Of a DNA stretch of 64,000 nt, positions 35,901-47,002 are shown piece by piece. The translations under genes and the position numbers were made by a program. Each line of letters opens with the position of its first letter. The first letter of the stretch is position 1. The DNA lies in assembly GCA_029207755.1 (NCBI GenBank), contig JARCOQ010000006.1, positions 71,460,093-71,524,092 on the forward strand, given 5' to 3'. The DNA comes from Chamaea fasciata. Its lineage: Eukaryota; Chordata; Aves; Passeriformes; Sylviidae. The notes under the pieces are model-generated. The model had not been told where the DNA came from and made no database searches. It saw only the letters and a program-made list of their open reading frames with translations.

Positions 35901-38605
35901 TAAGAGCTTTCAACGCTTCAAGCCTCACCCATGAGCTTCTTGACGAAAGAAATGTTGATTTGGCTTTTCTTTTTTGTTGTTTTTGGCTCTGCAGCCTCTG
36001 GTCTGGGAAAAGGTGCCGTGTTGGGTCTTCTGGTGGCGCTGAGAAAAGCATGACAAGGAGACGCGTGAATTAAAATCCTCATTACTTTTACTGGAAAAAA
36101 AATGTTAGAGCTCGGTTTTTAGATGAAATGATAAGAACTTGGAGTGTGACTGATGGTTGGGTACAGCAAGGGGAATAGTTTTTTTCCCTGGATCCCATTG
36201 CCTGTGTTAGTCAGGTACAAGAGCTTCACCCGTTCTTTTTTAAGGACCTGTTCCCGCTGGCCACCCCTCCTGCCGTGGACTGCAAATGGCTCCTCGTTTT
36301 TGCAGACACCTCTCCTTTTTGTGGAGCTGCACCACAAACATACCCAGTGAGAAGATCCAGGTAACAAACAACCCCACGGGACTAAACCCGAGGTCATTCC
36401 CTGTTTGTTTGTCTCTTTCAGAGCAGCCTCACAGCAGCAGACGGAGCAGTGAAGAAGCCAAGGGGCCAGGAATGGCGTGTAGTGAGGGGCAGGACTGTGT
36501 GACTCCATGCTTTTTCCCAAAAAGGCAAACGGATCCACACCTGTGTGTGACACTTGGGATTCCTGAAAGATTCATCCGCTTCTTTAATTTTAATTTTCTT
36601 TGTTTTTTTGTGCTTTAAGTGTGCATTTAAGCGGATGTAAAGAGAAGAACATCTCAAGGTAACAATAGGAAACATTCCAGTCTATCCATGGGAGCCTGAT
36701 GGGATTGCTGTATAAAATTAAGGAGGGGGTATAAAAAAAAGCTTGTGGTTAAGGGTGGTAAAGTAACATTATAGGTGAAACAGCTTATTAGGAGTAACAA
36801 ATTTGTCGTAACTGTTCGAATAATGTAAGAGCAACTTCAGGGCAGGTTATCATTCCCAGACCTGTGACCAACTTTCTTGCCATTAGTTTCTTAGATAATT
36901 TCTTCCTCTTCAGGAAATCTCCCACAGACCCAAACCATTTTATCAGATGTGTTGTTATGGACGGTTTCTGGGCAGTCCTGCTTTTCCTGGGTGTGGGAGG
37001 AAAGGTTGGGAAAGCTGGACGCTCTTATTTGTGTCACAGGAGTCACCACATGTCCACCTGGGTGGCTTCCCTGGTGAGGGCACACCTCAGTGTGTTGGCA
37101 GAAAACACAGAGGGAGTTATTGAGGGGTGGTGGAGGAAGGGCAAGTGTGTCACCTTCTCCTTTATTTATCCATCCTATGGCATGAGGAATTTGTGGAATC
37201 TCTCAGGAGCTCATGTCGGGGCTGTCCCTCCCGTGGTGCTGGGTGTCTGCTCTGCCTCATGCTCCCACTGTGTCCTTGCACCTTTTTCAGGTCATTGCCC
37301 TGCCCGAAAGGTGACCTCTGTGGCCTTCCTCTGGCCAGGCTCTTCAGCTGATGTCTTCAGTGCTCTGAGTTTTCCCTGTTCTGCTCCAGGACCGGAAGGA
37401 CTATTCCCACCCCTTGCTGGTTGGGTGATGTTCTGTGTAGGGGCTCATCATCTCCTGCCCTCTCACGTGCCTCCCTTGTGCTCCTGGCTGGGATACAGCA
37501 GAAGGCAGGTGCCCTGGGCCATGCAGGAGCCCTCAAAGTGGGGATGTTGGGATGAGAGATCCCTTTTCTCACACCACGACTGGGAACATGGTCTACATCC
37601 CAGTTATGGGAGTGGGGAATAAAGGTGCTGTGTGGGTGGCAAGCAGAGGGCAGCGGTTGAGGCCGAGTTAAAATATCAGTGTTCAGGCTGGAGGGAGTTA
37701 AGCAATGTACAATTCTGGTCACTCTTTAAAGGTGGTTGATGTCTCAAGCCCTTAGCCTACAAACTCAGTTTGAGCTTAGCTGAGTTAGCTGGGCCACCAT
37801 GATCTGCGTAAAAGGGAGGCCAGGTTGTAGCTCCCCTCCAGTGTCCGTGGACAGTCTGGGTGCCGAGGGAGAGTTCCTTCAGCCTCCCAGATGTGCAGGG
37901 TTCAGAAACTTCCCAGTGCAGAACAATTGGTTCTCAGGGCTGGAGCTGTGTGGGAACACTGAGCAGTCCCTGTCCAGTGCAGGGCCATGGAAAGGTATGT
38001 CACGTGTGGTGTGAGAGATTATTATCCATGGCAAGGGACCAGTCATGCCAGCCAGTTCACCTCTTATTGACATTTTTGGGCAAGTTCAGTTGAGCTGAAT
38101 GCCGATATTCCCGTAACTACTGAAGCATTGCTGCCCCCTCACTCTCCTCGCTGCCTTTATTTGCATTTTTTTTTTTTCTCCTAATGCTTTGCCTCACTCC
38201 GTGAGAAATATGAAGACACAACCACCTCCCAGGAAAATCTCTGCTCGCCAGGAGTTGCCCACCCCAGAGCACTGTGTCCAGATGGTTTTGAATATCCCCG
38301 GGAGAGGAATGTCCAGATGATTTTGAACGTCCCCAGGGAAGGAGTCTCCCCAGCCGCTCCTCGGACAGGCTGCTCCAGCGCTCAGTTAATTCCAGTGCTG
38401 CTCTCCGGAGTCCCTGACCCCCTGGGTTTGTTGGCACCGGAGGTATCGATTTCAGGGAAGGAAAAGCCAATTCCCAGCTCGTTCAGTCCCGCGGGCAGAC
38501 AAAGGCTGGGAGGAGCTGTGGTTACACAGCAACGGGGATTTTGGCCCGAGAATTGCTCTGTGAGGCAAAACCGGAAAGGTAAAGGGAAAGTCGGCCAGGA
38601 GAATA
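32906..38605. other. Intergenic, no supported gene
   Basis: Downstream of UGT8. It holds a (GT)n tract at about 32962-32977, two unusually long but unrecognised + strand open frames (35417-36073 and 36864-37622) and an imperfect tandem pair at about 38277-38340 (GTCCAGATG.TTTTGAA). No conserved domain or splice structure is evident. Confidence 0.6.
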
Positions 38606-38752
38606 TGGAGGTGTCCAAGGCCAGGTTGGATGGGGCTTGGAGCAACTCGGTCTAGTGAAGGTGTCCCTGTCCGTGGCAGGGGCTGGAATCAGATGGGCTT
38701 TGTGGTCTCTTCCCACCCAAGCCATTCAGTAACTCCACGATTCATCCTGTGA
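38606..38752 (+). mobile_element. CR1 LINE 3'-end fragment
   Basis: Contains GTCCAAGGCCAGGTTGGATG, then GGCTTGGAGCAAC, a GGTGTCCCTG block and a decayed CCACCCAAGCCATTC tail, in the order of the CR1 3' UTR. 5'-truncated and inactive. Confidence 0.88.
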
Positions 38753-39549
38753 TTTAGGCTGGCAGCTTTCTGATTGTATCTCAGGAAGAAAATGCTTCTT
38801 AGTTTCACCGTGGAGCTTGATAAGCATGCAGCCAGCCCCTGCTGGCTCACATGCGGATTGGAAAACCCTTTCCACTTCGCTTCTGGGCATTTCTGGGCTG
38901 GGAAATCTCTCTGTGTTTCCCAGCATCACCTTTGCTTCTCACTGTCTGTTTCAAAGGATGGCTTTCCTCAGAAAGTGTGTGCTATTTTGCTTTTAAAAGG
39001 CAGTTTAAAAGGCCTAAAACCAACCCAAAACCCGCTGCTGAGCCTGGCTGGTGTTTTAACCTGAGATCCCAAATCCCAGTTTATGGCATGAGTTGAAATT
39101 TACAGTAAGGTGTGTTTCTGGTTTATGGTGAGATGATTTTGGGGTTTTTTGAGGGGTTGAGGAGGAGTAACAAATGTGTGCATCCCTGTACGTGTGTCAG
39201 CATCCTACAGCTGTGCCCATGTATCCCTGTCCTCTGTGCCAGCCCAGCCCTTTGGCATCTTGGGCTTCTTTTTCCCAGCGCTGGAAGCTGGAGCATCCCA
39301 TTGGAGCTCTTCCCGCAGCAGAGCTTCTTTCCCTGCAGACAGCCTGTTAGACATCCACTGTTTTTTTTTCCCCTTTTCATCTTTTATTCCTCCCGTTTTC
39401 CAATGCCCCCCGCTTCTTCCCGCTGCACTCCGTGGCTGGGGCTGTGCTGCCACCTGGCGTCACAATCCCGGCAAGCCGGGAAGGAGCGTCCTGCTCCTTG
39501 GGAAAAGTGCTTTTCTGCTACCCCTTGGGGCTGTGTGACCTTCAGAAAA

Positions 39550-39584
39550 CCCTCATCAACAACAACAACAAAAAAAGATGAGGG
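39550..39584. repeat. Hairpin with 8-bp arms around an A-rich loop
   Basis: CCCTCATC (39550-39557) and GATGAGGG (39577-39584) are exact reverse complements enclosing a 19-base CAA/A-rich loop, 10 bases before the long A tract. Confidence 0.7.
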
Positions 39585-39594
39585 CCCCCCGCAG

Positions 39595-39629
<35 letters not shown>
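39595..39629. repeat. Poly-A tract, 35 bases
   Basis: An uninterrupted run of 35 A, the longest homopolymer in the window. No recognisable gene copy precedes it. Confidence 0.9.
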
Positions 39630-39632
<3 letters not shown>

Positions 39633-41508
39633 AAGCACAGCGACATTTTTGGCGTCTCCTTGAGAGCTGCAGCCGCCTCCCTGGGAAGGGGTTTTATTGG
39701 ATGTTGTGTGTTCTTTATCATAAATTATCATCAGGTAATACAGTTGGGGTTGGAGCCCTTCTGCAGTATCCTTTTCCTTATCCCTGTTCCTTGCTCTCCA
39801 TAATAAATCAAGTGGAGTCTTCCACGTGTTACCCTTGTCCCAGAGGATCCCTGTGGTTTAGGAGATGTGTTCCCCAATAATTTCCCATATTTAAATCTTC
39901 GGGGTTGTGCAAGGCTCCGGGGGCAGAACCAGGCCTCTGCCTGGTCAGGAGCAAAAGCCAGGGCCACGAATATGCCAGGCTTTGGGATTGAAGCCTGGGG
40001 AGAAGAAGGGTAATGTTTCTTTTTCCTTAGGAGAATGGGAAATTACTCTATTTTACAGGGAATCTCCCTGGCAAACACTAATTGCAGGCTTGAAGGGTGC
40101 CACCACTGCCGAAGTGGAAGCTGGGGGACCAAGTCACAGTGCCTGCAGCTCGGGGTGGATCCTGCTCCAGCCCTGCCCCGGCTTTCCTTCCCTGTGTTTG
40201 CAGAGATGTGGATTTGCGAGGAGCTGGATAGCGTCACGTGCTGTCTGTAACTGAATACAAGGGGTGATTCAGGGATTGGGGAGAGGCTCCCCTTGGTGCC
40301 CCCAGCACAAAGGCAGGATTCAAGTGGAGCAGCCCCATCCCAGGATGAAATTGCAGCCCCTGTGCTGTGCCGAGGACGGGCCTTGTTTCCCTAACCTGCT
40401 GCCGCTCCACGGCTTTAAATCGGAGGGAAAGAAAATCTGGATGTAAAAGCGGCTGTGAAAGAAGTCAGTGATGGCAGGGAAATGTGATATAAAATTGTAG
40501 CCAGAATGGGCAGGCAGGGATTTATTTTGGATGTGGGAAGAGCATCCATGCGTGTACATGTAACCCCAAGGCATCGGTTTCTGCCACCTCAGCCTTGCCA
40601 AACAAGGGTGACCTTAGGCTGGGATAATTTTAAGGGCTGCAAGGTCACGTCTTACCCCTTGATGCTGCTGCATCCTCTCACTCAAAGATGAATTTGAGAA
40701 CTGGGAATGTTTTTAAACCCCTGTTTTTTTAATGGAGGGATTTCTCACCTTCCTGGGTGGGAAATGAGCGCATTTCCTCCACGCATTTTCCCTTTCAAGA
40801 TTGACGTGGATTGTATGGAGTAAATTACTTAATCAGTTACTGACTACTGAAGAATAGTTGCTAGTTTAAGATTTCAGTGTGTTCCTTTCCTCAGTGCATC
40901 CCTAACTCAGGAAAGGTGCAAATGAGTCACAGAGTGGAAATCAGCAGATATCACAAATAATGTTGTTCCTGATGAATTAACGCCCTGACCTCCTCAAGGC
41001 GACTTTGGAGGTTGTTCAGAGCATCCTTGGCATTGTTTAATGGCTTTGCTCTGACATCCGTCTTCAACCCAAATGGATTCTGCAGTAGCTTAAAAAAGAA
41101 ATTAAAAAGCAAGTTAGCGCTTGGAAGGTTGAAAAGGAATTCTGCTTGGCTTGACCTTGCTCCTCATGGGAATGATTCTTCTGAGATTTCAGATGCATTT
41201 CAATCCACGAATGGGGGGAAAGGCACTCCAAGTTTTATAGCTTGAGCACCTCAGGATCTTTTTTCATCAGCAGAGAAGAACCAGCCCCTCTGAGAAGTGA
41301 AGGCGTTGAATTCCAACTTCCTATTTCTGTGTAAGCCATGTACAATCCACGGTGCCATGTCAGTGCAGTACACTGTGGGATGATTCCTGTGATTCCCCCC
41401 AGGACCCATTTCCTCCTGGTTCTCATTGTAAATACCTGGCTTTGTTCTAGCAATGCTTTTTGCTTCAGGCTTCCTTAATATGGTGGGATAGTTACCTGTA
41501 CCAGGCCG

Positions 41509-41513
<5 letters not shown>

Positions 41514-41543
<30 letters not shown>
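41514..41543. repeat. (TA)n microsatellite
   Basis: About 15 TA units, uninterrupted. Confidence 0.9.
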
Positions 41544-41550
<7 letters not shown>

Positions 41551-41823
41551 TGCAATGGAGATGAAAACATATCCTGGGGATGGCCTGAAGCTCCAGGGGC
41601 TGGCTTCCACTCACAGCAGCGTTTAGCTTGTTAGAAAAAAAACTGCCCCGCAAAGGCAGGAGCTGCAAAGCTGCAGGTCTGTGGTGGCGTCTGGGAGAGG
41701 ATGGAAAAGGTAGAGGAAACACAGGGGACCAGATTCTCCTGCTGCAGCTGCTTCCAGCGGAGGTATTCCCCAAATCCTCACCCTTCTGAAGTGAATCCCA
41801 AATGTTTTGGGTGCAGGTACTCT

Positions 41824-41841
41824 GTGTGTGTGTGTGTGTAT
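41824..41841. repeat. (TG)n microsatellite
   Basis: About eight to nine TG units. Confidence 0.85.
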
Positions 41842-43372
41842 TAAACCACCGTTAGAGGATGTTGGTCACCTGCAGTGACAGAGGTGGGGGTAGAGCTTTT
41901 AATAACTTTTGCATTGTCTGTTGATGTTTTAATAGGCTCCAGGCTGGAAGTTTAATCCATAAAAATGTGTGTCGGGTGGTTGATGAATATAAATTGCTGA
42001 ATACCGTAGGCCTGCGAGGCTGGAGGATGCAGGAGGGAGACAGGGCTGTCTTCCATGTCGGGGAACTGGACTGTGAAATTAAGCACATGGGTTTGCAGCC
42101 TTGTCATTCTGCCTCGTGTTCCCTGGAGTTCCACCGCTGCGGACACGCCCGGTTTATGAAGATGCACAAAGAGGTAAGAAATGCCCTGTGGCACAGACAA
42201 AAATCGTGGAGAAGTTACAGGGAGGAGGTTAAAGAGTGCGAGAGCCGCTGTGGCTGGAGAAAAGCTGTGGAGAAATCCGGGTGCTATCCGAGTGGCACAG
42301 GGAATAGTGCCACTTTTTCATCTCCGGGAAGGATAAATACATGAAATGTCCTGCTCCAAGCCTTTTGATCTGTAGGTCGGAGAACAGATAGTGCAAGAGC
42401 CAAAGTTTTAGGAAGGGAGGCAAGGGCAGCCCAGGTGGAATGATGCTGGATTGGGATGAAGGACATGCTTCTAACAAGCCAAACTGGCCTTGCCCGTGTA
42501 GGGAAATGTGACTTTCACAGGCTTTGAGCTTTGGTTCAGTATTAGCTGTAGATCAGGGTAAATGAGGTGGATAATAAACACTGATGCAGAGGGGCTGTGC
42601 TGGCCATTGCTCCGGGCTGGCAAAATGCCTTTCTTACCCTGCTTGACTGAAATCCTGATGTCTTAAATCATTTTACCAGCCAGAAGCTTGGGGGGAAAAA
42701 ATGATTTGTCAGAATTCCCGATTATAACAAAGAAGTAGAAAGGACTGTGCTCCTCAATTACAGCAGTCGTTCCAATCGCTCTTCCTCCCACACAAGGTGC
42801 ACCGGGAAAGGCAGCCGGCACACAAATAAATCCAGGCATGGGCTGTAGATCTCGCCCTGCTCGAGGAAGGGGAGCCTGGGGGTGTTGGTGGCTGAGGGAA
42901 TGGGGGAGTTTTGCCGTGGGAGATGCTTTTGGTCACGTCCCCGTTTACAAAGTGTTCCGCCACGTCCCGGAGCCGGGGCAGACGGATTGTAGGGAAAAGG
43001 TTCATTTGCTCAGGATGCACGGCGCTCTCAAAAATAAAACGCCGTCAGGGATTTTCATCTGCCACAGGTGCTGCCTAGTAGACAAGGCCGTCACGATGGA
43101 TGAGGCGGGAGCTCGGAGCTGGAGTGCCTGGGCAGGGCTCCCAAGACGACCGGAATTTCAGATATTGCAGCTGTTTCCCTGTTGCTTTAGCACATTCCAT
43201 GTGCTCCTGGGGGGGTCTGGTGGCCTCACAGTCTGTGTTCGGGGCAAAGCACCTGATGGTTTTGGGGAGGATTTGTTGAAATATCAGGAGGTGCGTGCCT
43301 TTTTGGGGAATGCCTGAACTCATATTTGCAGTTCTTCTCCCTGGAATAGGGTCTAAAGCTTTTTTTTCTTGT

Positions 43373-43509
43373 GAGATCCCGAAATCCTGGAACGGTCTGG
43401 GTTAGAAGGGGTTTTAAAGCTTGTTTTGTTCCAACCTCTGCCATGGTCAGGGACGCCTTCCCCTACTAAGAACAGGTTGCTCCAAGCCCCATCCAGCCTG
43501 GCCTCGAAG
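43373..43509 (-). mobile_element. CR1 LINE 3'-end fragment, reversed
   Basis: The reverse complement of the CR1 3' UTR: a GGTCTGGGTTAGAAGGGG segment near the terminus, then CCATGGTCAGGGA, AACAGGTTGCTCCAAGCCCC and ATCCAGCCTGGCCT. Truncated and inactive. Confidence 0.88.
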
Positions 43510-44220
43510 CCCATAGCGCTGGTCGCCGCTGGGATTGTTACCATTTGACAGTCGGGATTGACACCGGGAGAGTGCCTTCAGTCAGAGCCTTTATTCGCAC
43601 AGAAATTAAGTGGCCGAAACCCAAAGTCAAAGCGTGTGTACAAATGAGGGCAGACGTGCCCCGTGCGCCGACCCACAGCTCATTCCCCGGCCTGCCACCA
43701 TCCTCTGGAGTGTCGCCGCATCCCCCCTGCTCCCCGGATCACTGCCTGCACGACAGAGACCGCTCTGACAGGGATAATGAACCCGCCTGGAAGAGCTGGG
43801 GACTTGCTGTCGGGCAGGAGGAGGGCAGTGCTGATGCTGCCCGGTGAGAGCTGTGCTTTCCGGCTGATCCCGATCCCCCGGAGGCAGCTGACTGAGCGGC
43901 GACAGAAGGATGACAGTCTGCCTTACTGCCAGGGGCTCAGCGTGCCTGGAAATGGGAACTGCACAGAGAGAGGGGGGCCCGGGCCCTGGGATGCTTCCCG
44001 CTGCTCTCCCTTCAGAGCCTGTTTGCTGGTCAGGGGCCCCACGGGGGGCTGTGAAACCTGGCAGAGCATCCCTCCGGAATAAAGGGGATGGGAGCGGGCC
44101 TGCGCTGACGGCAAACGTCACTGCCCATGGCAAAAGCCTGCTGGATGCTTCCGGCAGCGCCCAGAGTGGCTTAGGGAGCACTCGGCACCCACAGGGCTGC
44201 CTATCCCGGGGTGAAGCCTA
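43510..44220. other. GC-rich intergenic block with overlapping open frames
   Basis: Raised GC and CpG content, with open frames on both strands (43627-44181 on -, 43663-44082 on +). The proteins match no family known to me and the antiparallel overlap suggests composition rather than coding. Confidence 0.4.
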
Positions 44221-44556
44221 GGCGTTGGCTTAGGCTGAACAGAAATTCCTCTACTTCCCAGTGTGTTGTCCTCATTATTCCGGGGTCTTCCATCTGAGCT
44301 CCACAGGGATACTCTCCATCAGATCCCTGCCTAAATTCTGGATGTCTTTACTGGAGGTAGGAGAACAGGACGAATGGTTCCGAGTTAGGCTTTTCCCTTC
44401 TTCCCCGTCTCTGAGGGCACTGGGAGCAGTGCGGTGAGCCTGTGAATTCCCAGTTTCTGAGCTGAGCAGATGGGACAGGGCCCGGCCAGCCCCAGGGATG
44501 AGACCCAGGGCAAAAACAGGAATGCAGCTGCTTCTGTTATTCCTTCTATACCCCTT

Positions 44557-44682
44557 CCCTGGAAGTGTCCAAGGCCAGGTTGGATGGAGCTTGGAGCAAC
44601 CTGGGACAGTGGGAGGTATCCCTGCCTGTGGCAAGGGCTGGGAACTGGATGGTCTTGAAGGTCCATCCTGGGATTCCCTCTC
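44557..44682 (+). mobile_element. CR1 LINE 3'-end fragment
   Basis: The GTCCAAGGCCAGGTTGGATG core is followed by GAGCTTGGAGCAACCTGG, GGTATCCCTGCC and AAGGTCCATCC. The distal tail is lost. Confidence 0.88.
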
Positions 44683-45390
44683 TGAAGAGATCTTCTTTTT
44701 AAGAGCAGCTGCACAAATGAGGAAAAGTTTTGTTTGTTGGTTGGATTTTTTTTCCTAATGGATAGCCGAGTCACCATTTCTAAGAATAAATATTTACAGA
44801 AACGAGGAGCTTACAAATAATTCCAAAACACAGAGTAATTGCAAAGCAAAATTTATAAATATTTTCAGAATTAATTGCTGTTGCTTCCCAGTAGAGCAGA
44901 TGGAAAAAAAATTCTGTTAAAATGTTCCTCTATTGCTCTATAAATATATTAAGAACTTATTCAAATCTAGGGATAATGAGGGCTTAACACAGGCTACTGG
45001 TTTTTCCCTTTCCCTGCGTACCCTGAAGATTAAACCAGAATCAATCTTTACATTTGAATTCAATCCCAAGGGAGTGTCATACTGAGTAAGCGGAGGGTTG
45101 TGCTACCGAAAATGTGCCTGAAACCACATGCTTCAGCCAAATTGTTGAACTTTGGTAGAAAGAACGAGTAACCTTGTTTATGCATTGCCTGAAGCACCTC
45201 GATTATAAATCCCGTGGGTATGTGCAGTGTTTAGATTGTCCCTGTGAGGTTCCATGCGTTGCTTTGTCCGTCCTCGGAGCACCGTGCGGGAGACGGCAGA
45301 GCCGGGAAGGAGCCACGGGAGCTGAGCATCCTCCTGGGTGGCTGCAAAGCCCTCACCATCGACAGGCAATGGACCTGCTTAGGGAAACAA

Positions 45391-45416
45391 AGTCCCTTGT
45401 CATGGGACAAGGGACT
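45391..45416. repeat. Perfect hairpin, 11-bp arms, 4-base loop
   Basis: AGTCCCTTGTC (45391-45401) and GACAAGGGACT (45406-45416) are exact reverse complements with ATGG between them. Confidence 0.9.
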
Positions 45417-45628
45417 CCTTGTGGGAATTAGGGATTGAAACCCTGTTGCCAGTTTGTTGATTTCGTTGTTCTGTGGAGAACGCTCTGACGTGCTTTCTCC
45501 AGGGTTTTGGGGAATGATCATCTGCATGGATGAGGCGCCCTAACAGTGAGAAGTGAAAACAGAGGAAGCACATGGAATGTACTGTTTCCTACACCGTGGT
45601 CCTTTACAGCCAGGGCTCTTGCTGTAGC

Positions 45629-45697
45629 ATCCCTGGGAGTGTCCAAGGCCAGGTTGGATGGGACCTGGAGGAACCTGGTCTAGCGGAAGGTGTCCCT
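45629..45697 (+). mobile_element. CR1 LINE 3'-end fragment, short
   Basis: Only the GTCCAAGGCCAGGTTGGATG to GGTGTCCCTGCC part of the CR1 3' UTR remains. Confidence 0.82.
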
Positions 45698-46852
45698 GCC
45701 TCGTTTCCCTCACTTCAGAAGAGCTGTGTCCCTGCAGAGCCTGGACTTGCGTTCCCACGGTCCCGAGTGTGTCTGTGTCCTTTAGAGCAGAACTTCCTTC
45801 CCGTGGTGGCCTCGGGAGAAGTGCTGTCTGCTGGAGCTAATGGGATTGGAATGGGCTCCGTGCTCACGGCTGAGAGCGGCGCTTTGTCTCCTCCGGGGCC
45901 TCTCCCGCTTTGTTCCGCCTCGTCCTGTCCTCGGCACGGCTCACACCTGGCAAGGCCACCGGTGTTTGTGTCCCTGCAGGGATTGTCTCTGCAGTCAGAG
46001 TGAGGGAGCAGAGCAGGCTAAATCTGCCAGCCCTTGACTCCGAGACTGAAATTAACACAGGGATTCAAACGAGGAATATTCCTCATGCACTTATAACTGC
46101 TGCAGAACTCGTCATTCCATAGGGGGATAAAAAATGATAGCGTGCAAAAATCCTGTCTTTCCCTTGTGAGTGAAGGTTTCCCGTTCATCTCCCTCGCTTG
46201 CTATTTATTTCCGTGTCCTCCTGGAGGGGCTGTTTTATCTGTAAAGGGAGAAAAAAAAAAAATTCAACATATTTCAAATAACCTCCATCAAATTAGAAGC
46301 TGAGTGGGAAGCGTTGCCACAAATGTCCCTTGGAATTCATAAAAGGCCGGACATCAAAAATGATGGAATTATTTAAGGTTTTATTTTCCCTGGCTGGAAC
46401 AACACGAGATAAATCAGGGGAACGACGCGATGTCTCCCGAGTGTGTGGATCCAAAGCTCTGGCAATTTTGTGAGCATCTGTACAGCAGAGCCTGTCTCCA
46501 TTTCCCTTTCATTCCCATGCAGATTGCTCTCCCGGCGTGCTCGGAGTGAACAGACTGATGCGTGCCGGGTAAACGTTTACAGAACAAAGTACGACAGTGC
46601 CCAAAATGATTCCAGAATCGGTCCCGCCGCATTGCCATGAACGGGAATCATCTGCAGCCCGAGGGGAGCACTTAGGAGCTGGCAGAGCCACGGGACAGCG
46701 TGGGGGGAGCCTGGGGTGTGCCTGGCCCTGCAGGAGGGGAAAGAAGGAAAGTCAGAGATCCAACCCTATCCTGAGCTGCATTGTTTCATTCCTCCCTGGG
46801 AGGGTGGGCACGCCCTGGCACAGAGTGCCCGGAGAAGCTGTGGCTGCCCCTG

Positions 46853-47002
46853 GATCCCTGGGAGTGTCCAAGGCCAGGCTGGACATTGGGGCTTTGGAGC
46901 AACCTGGGACAGTGGGTGTGGTGTCCCTGCCCGTGGCAGGGGATTGGGACTGGATGATGTGTAAGGTCCCCTCCAACCCAAACCATTCCAGGATTCTGTG
47001 GT
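46853..47002 (+). mobile_element. CR1 LINE 3'-end fragment
   Basis: This fragment keeps the GTCCAAGGCCAGGCTGGA core, the GTGTCCCTGCCCGTGGCAGG block, and the AAGGTCCCCTCCAACCC and AAACCATTCCAGGATTC terminus. It is the best-preserved CR1 3' end in the window. Confidence 0.9.

Noticed and set aside
43627..44181. 184-codon frame on the - strand
   Set aside because: It overlaps a 139-codon frame on the other strand in GC-rich DNA and has no recognised family.
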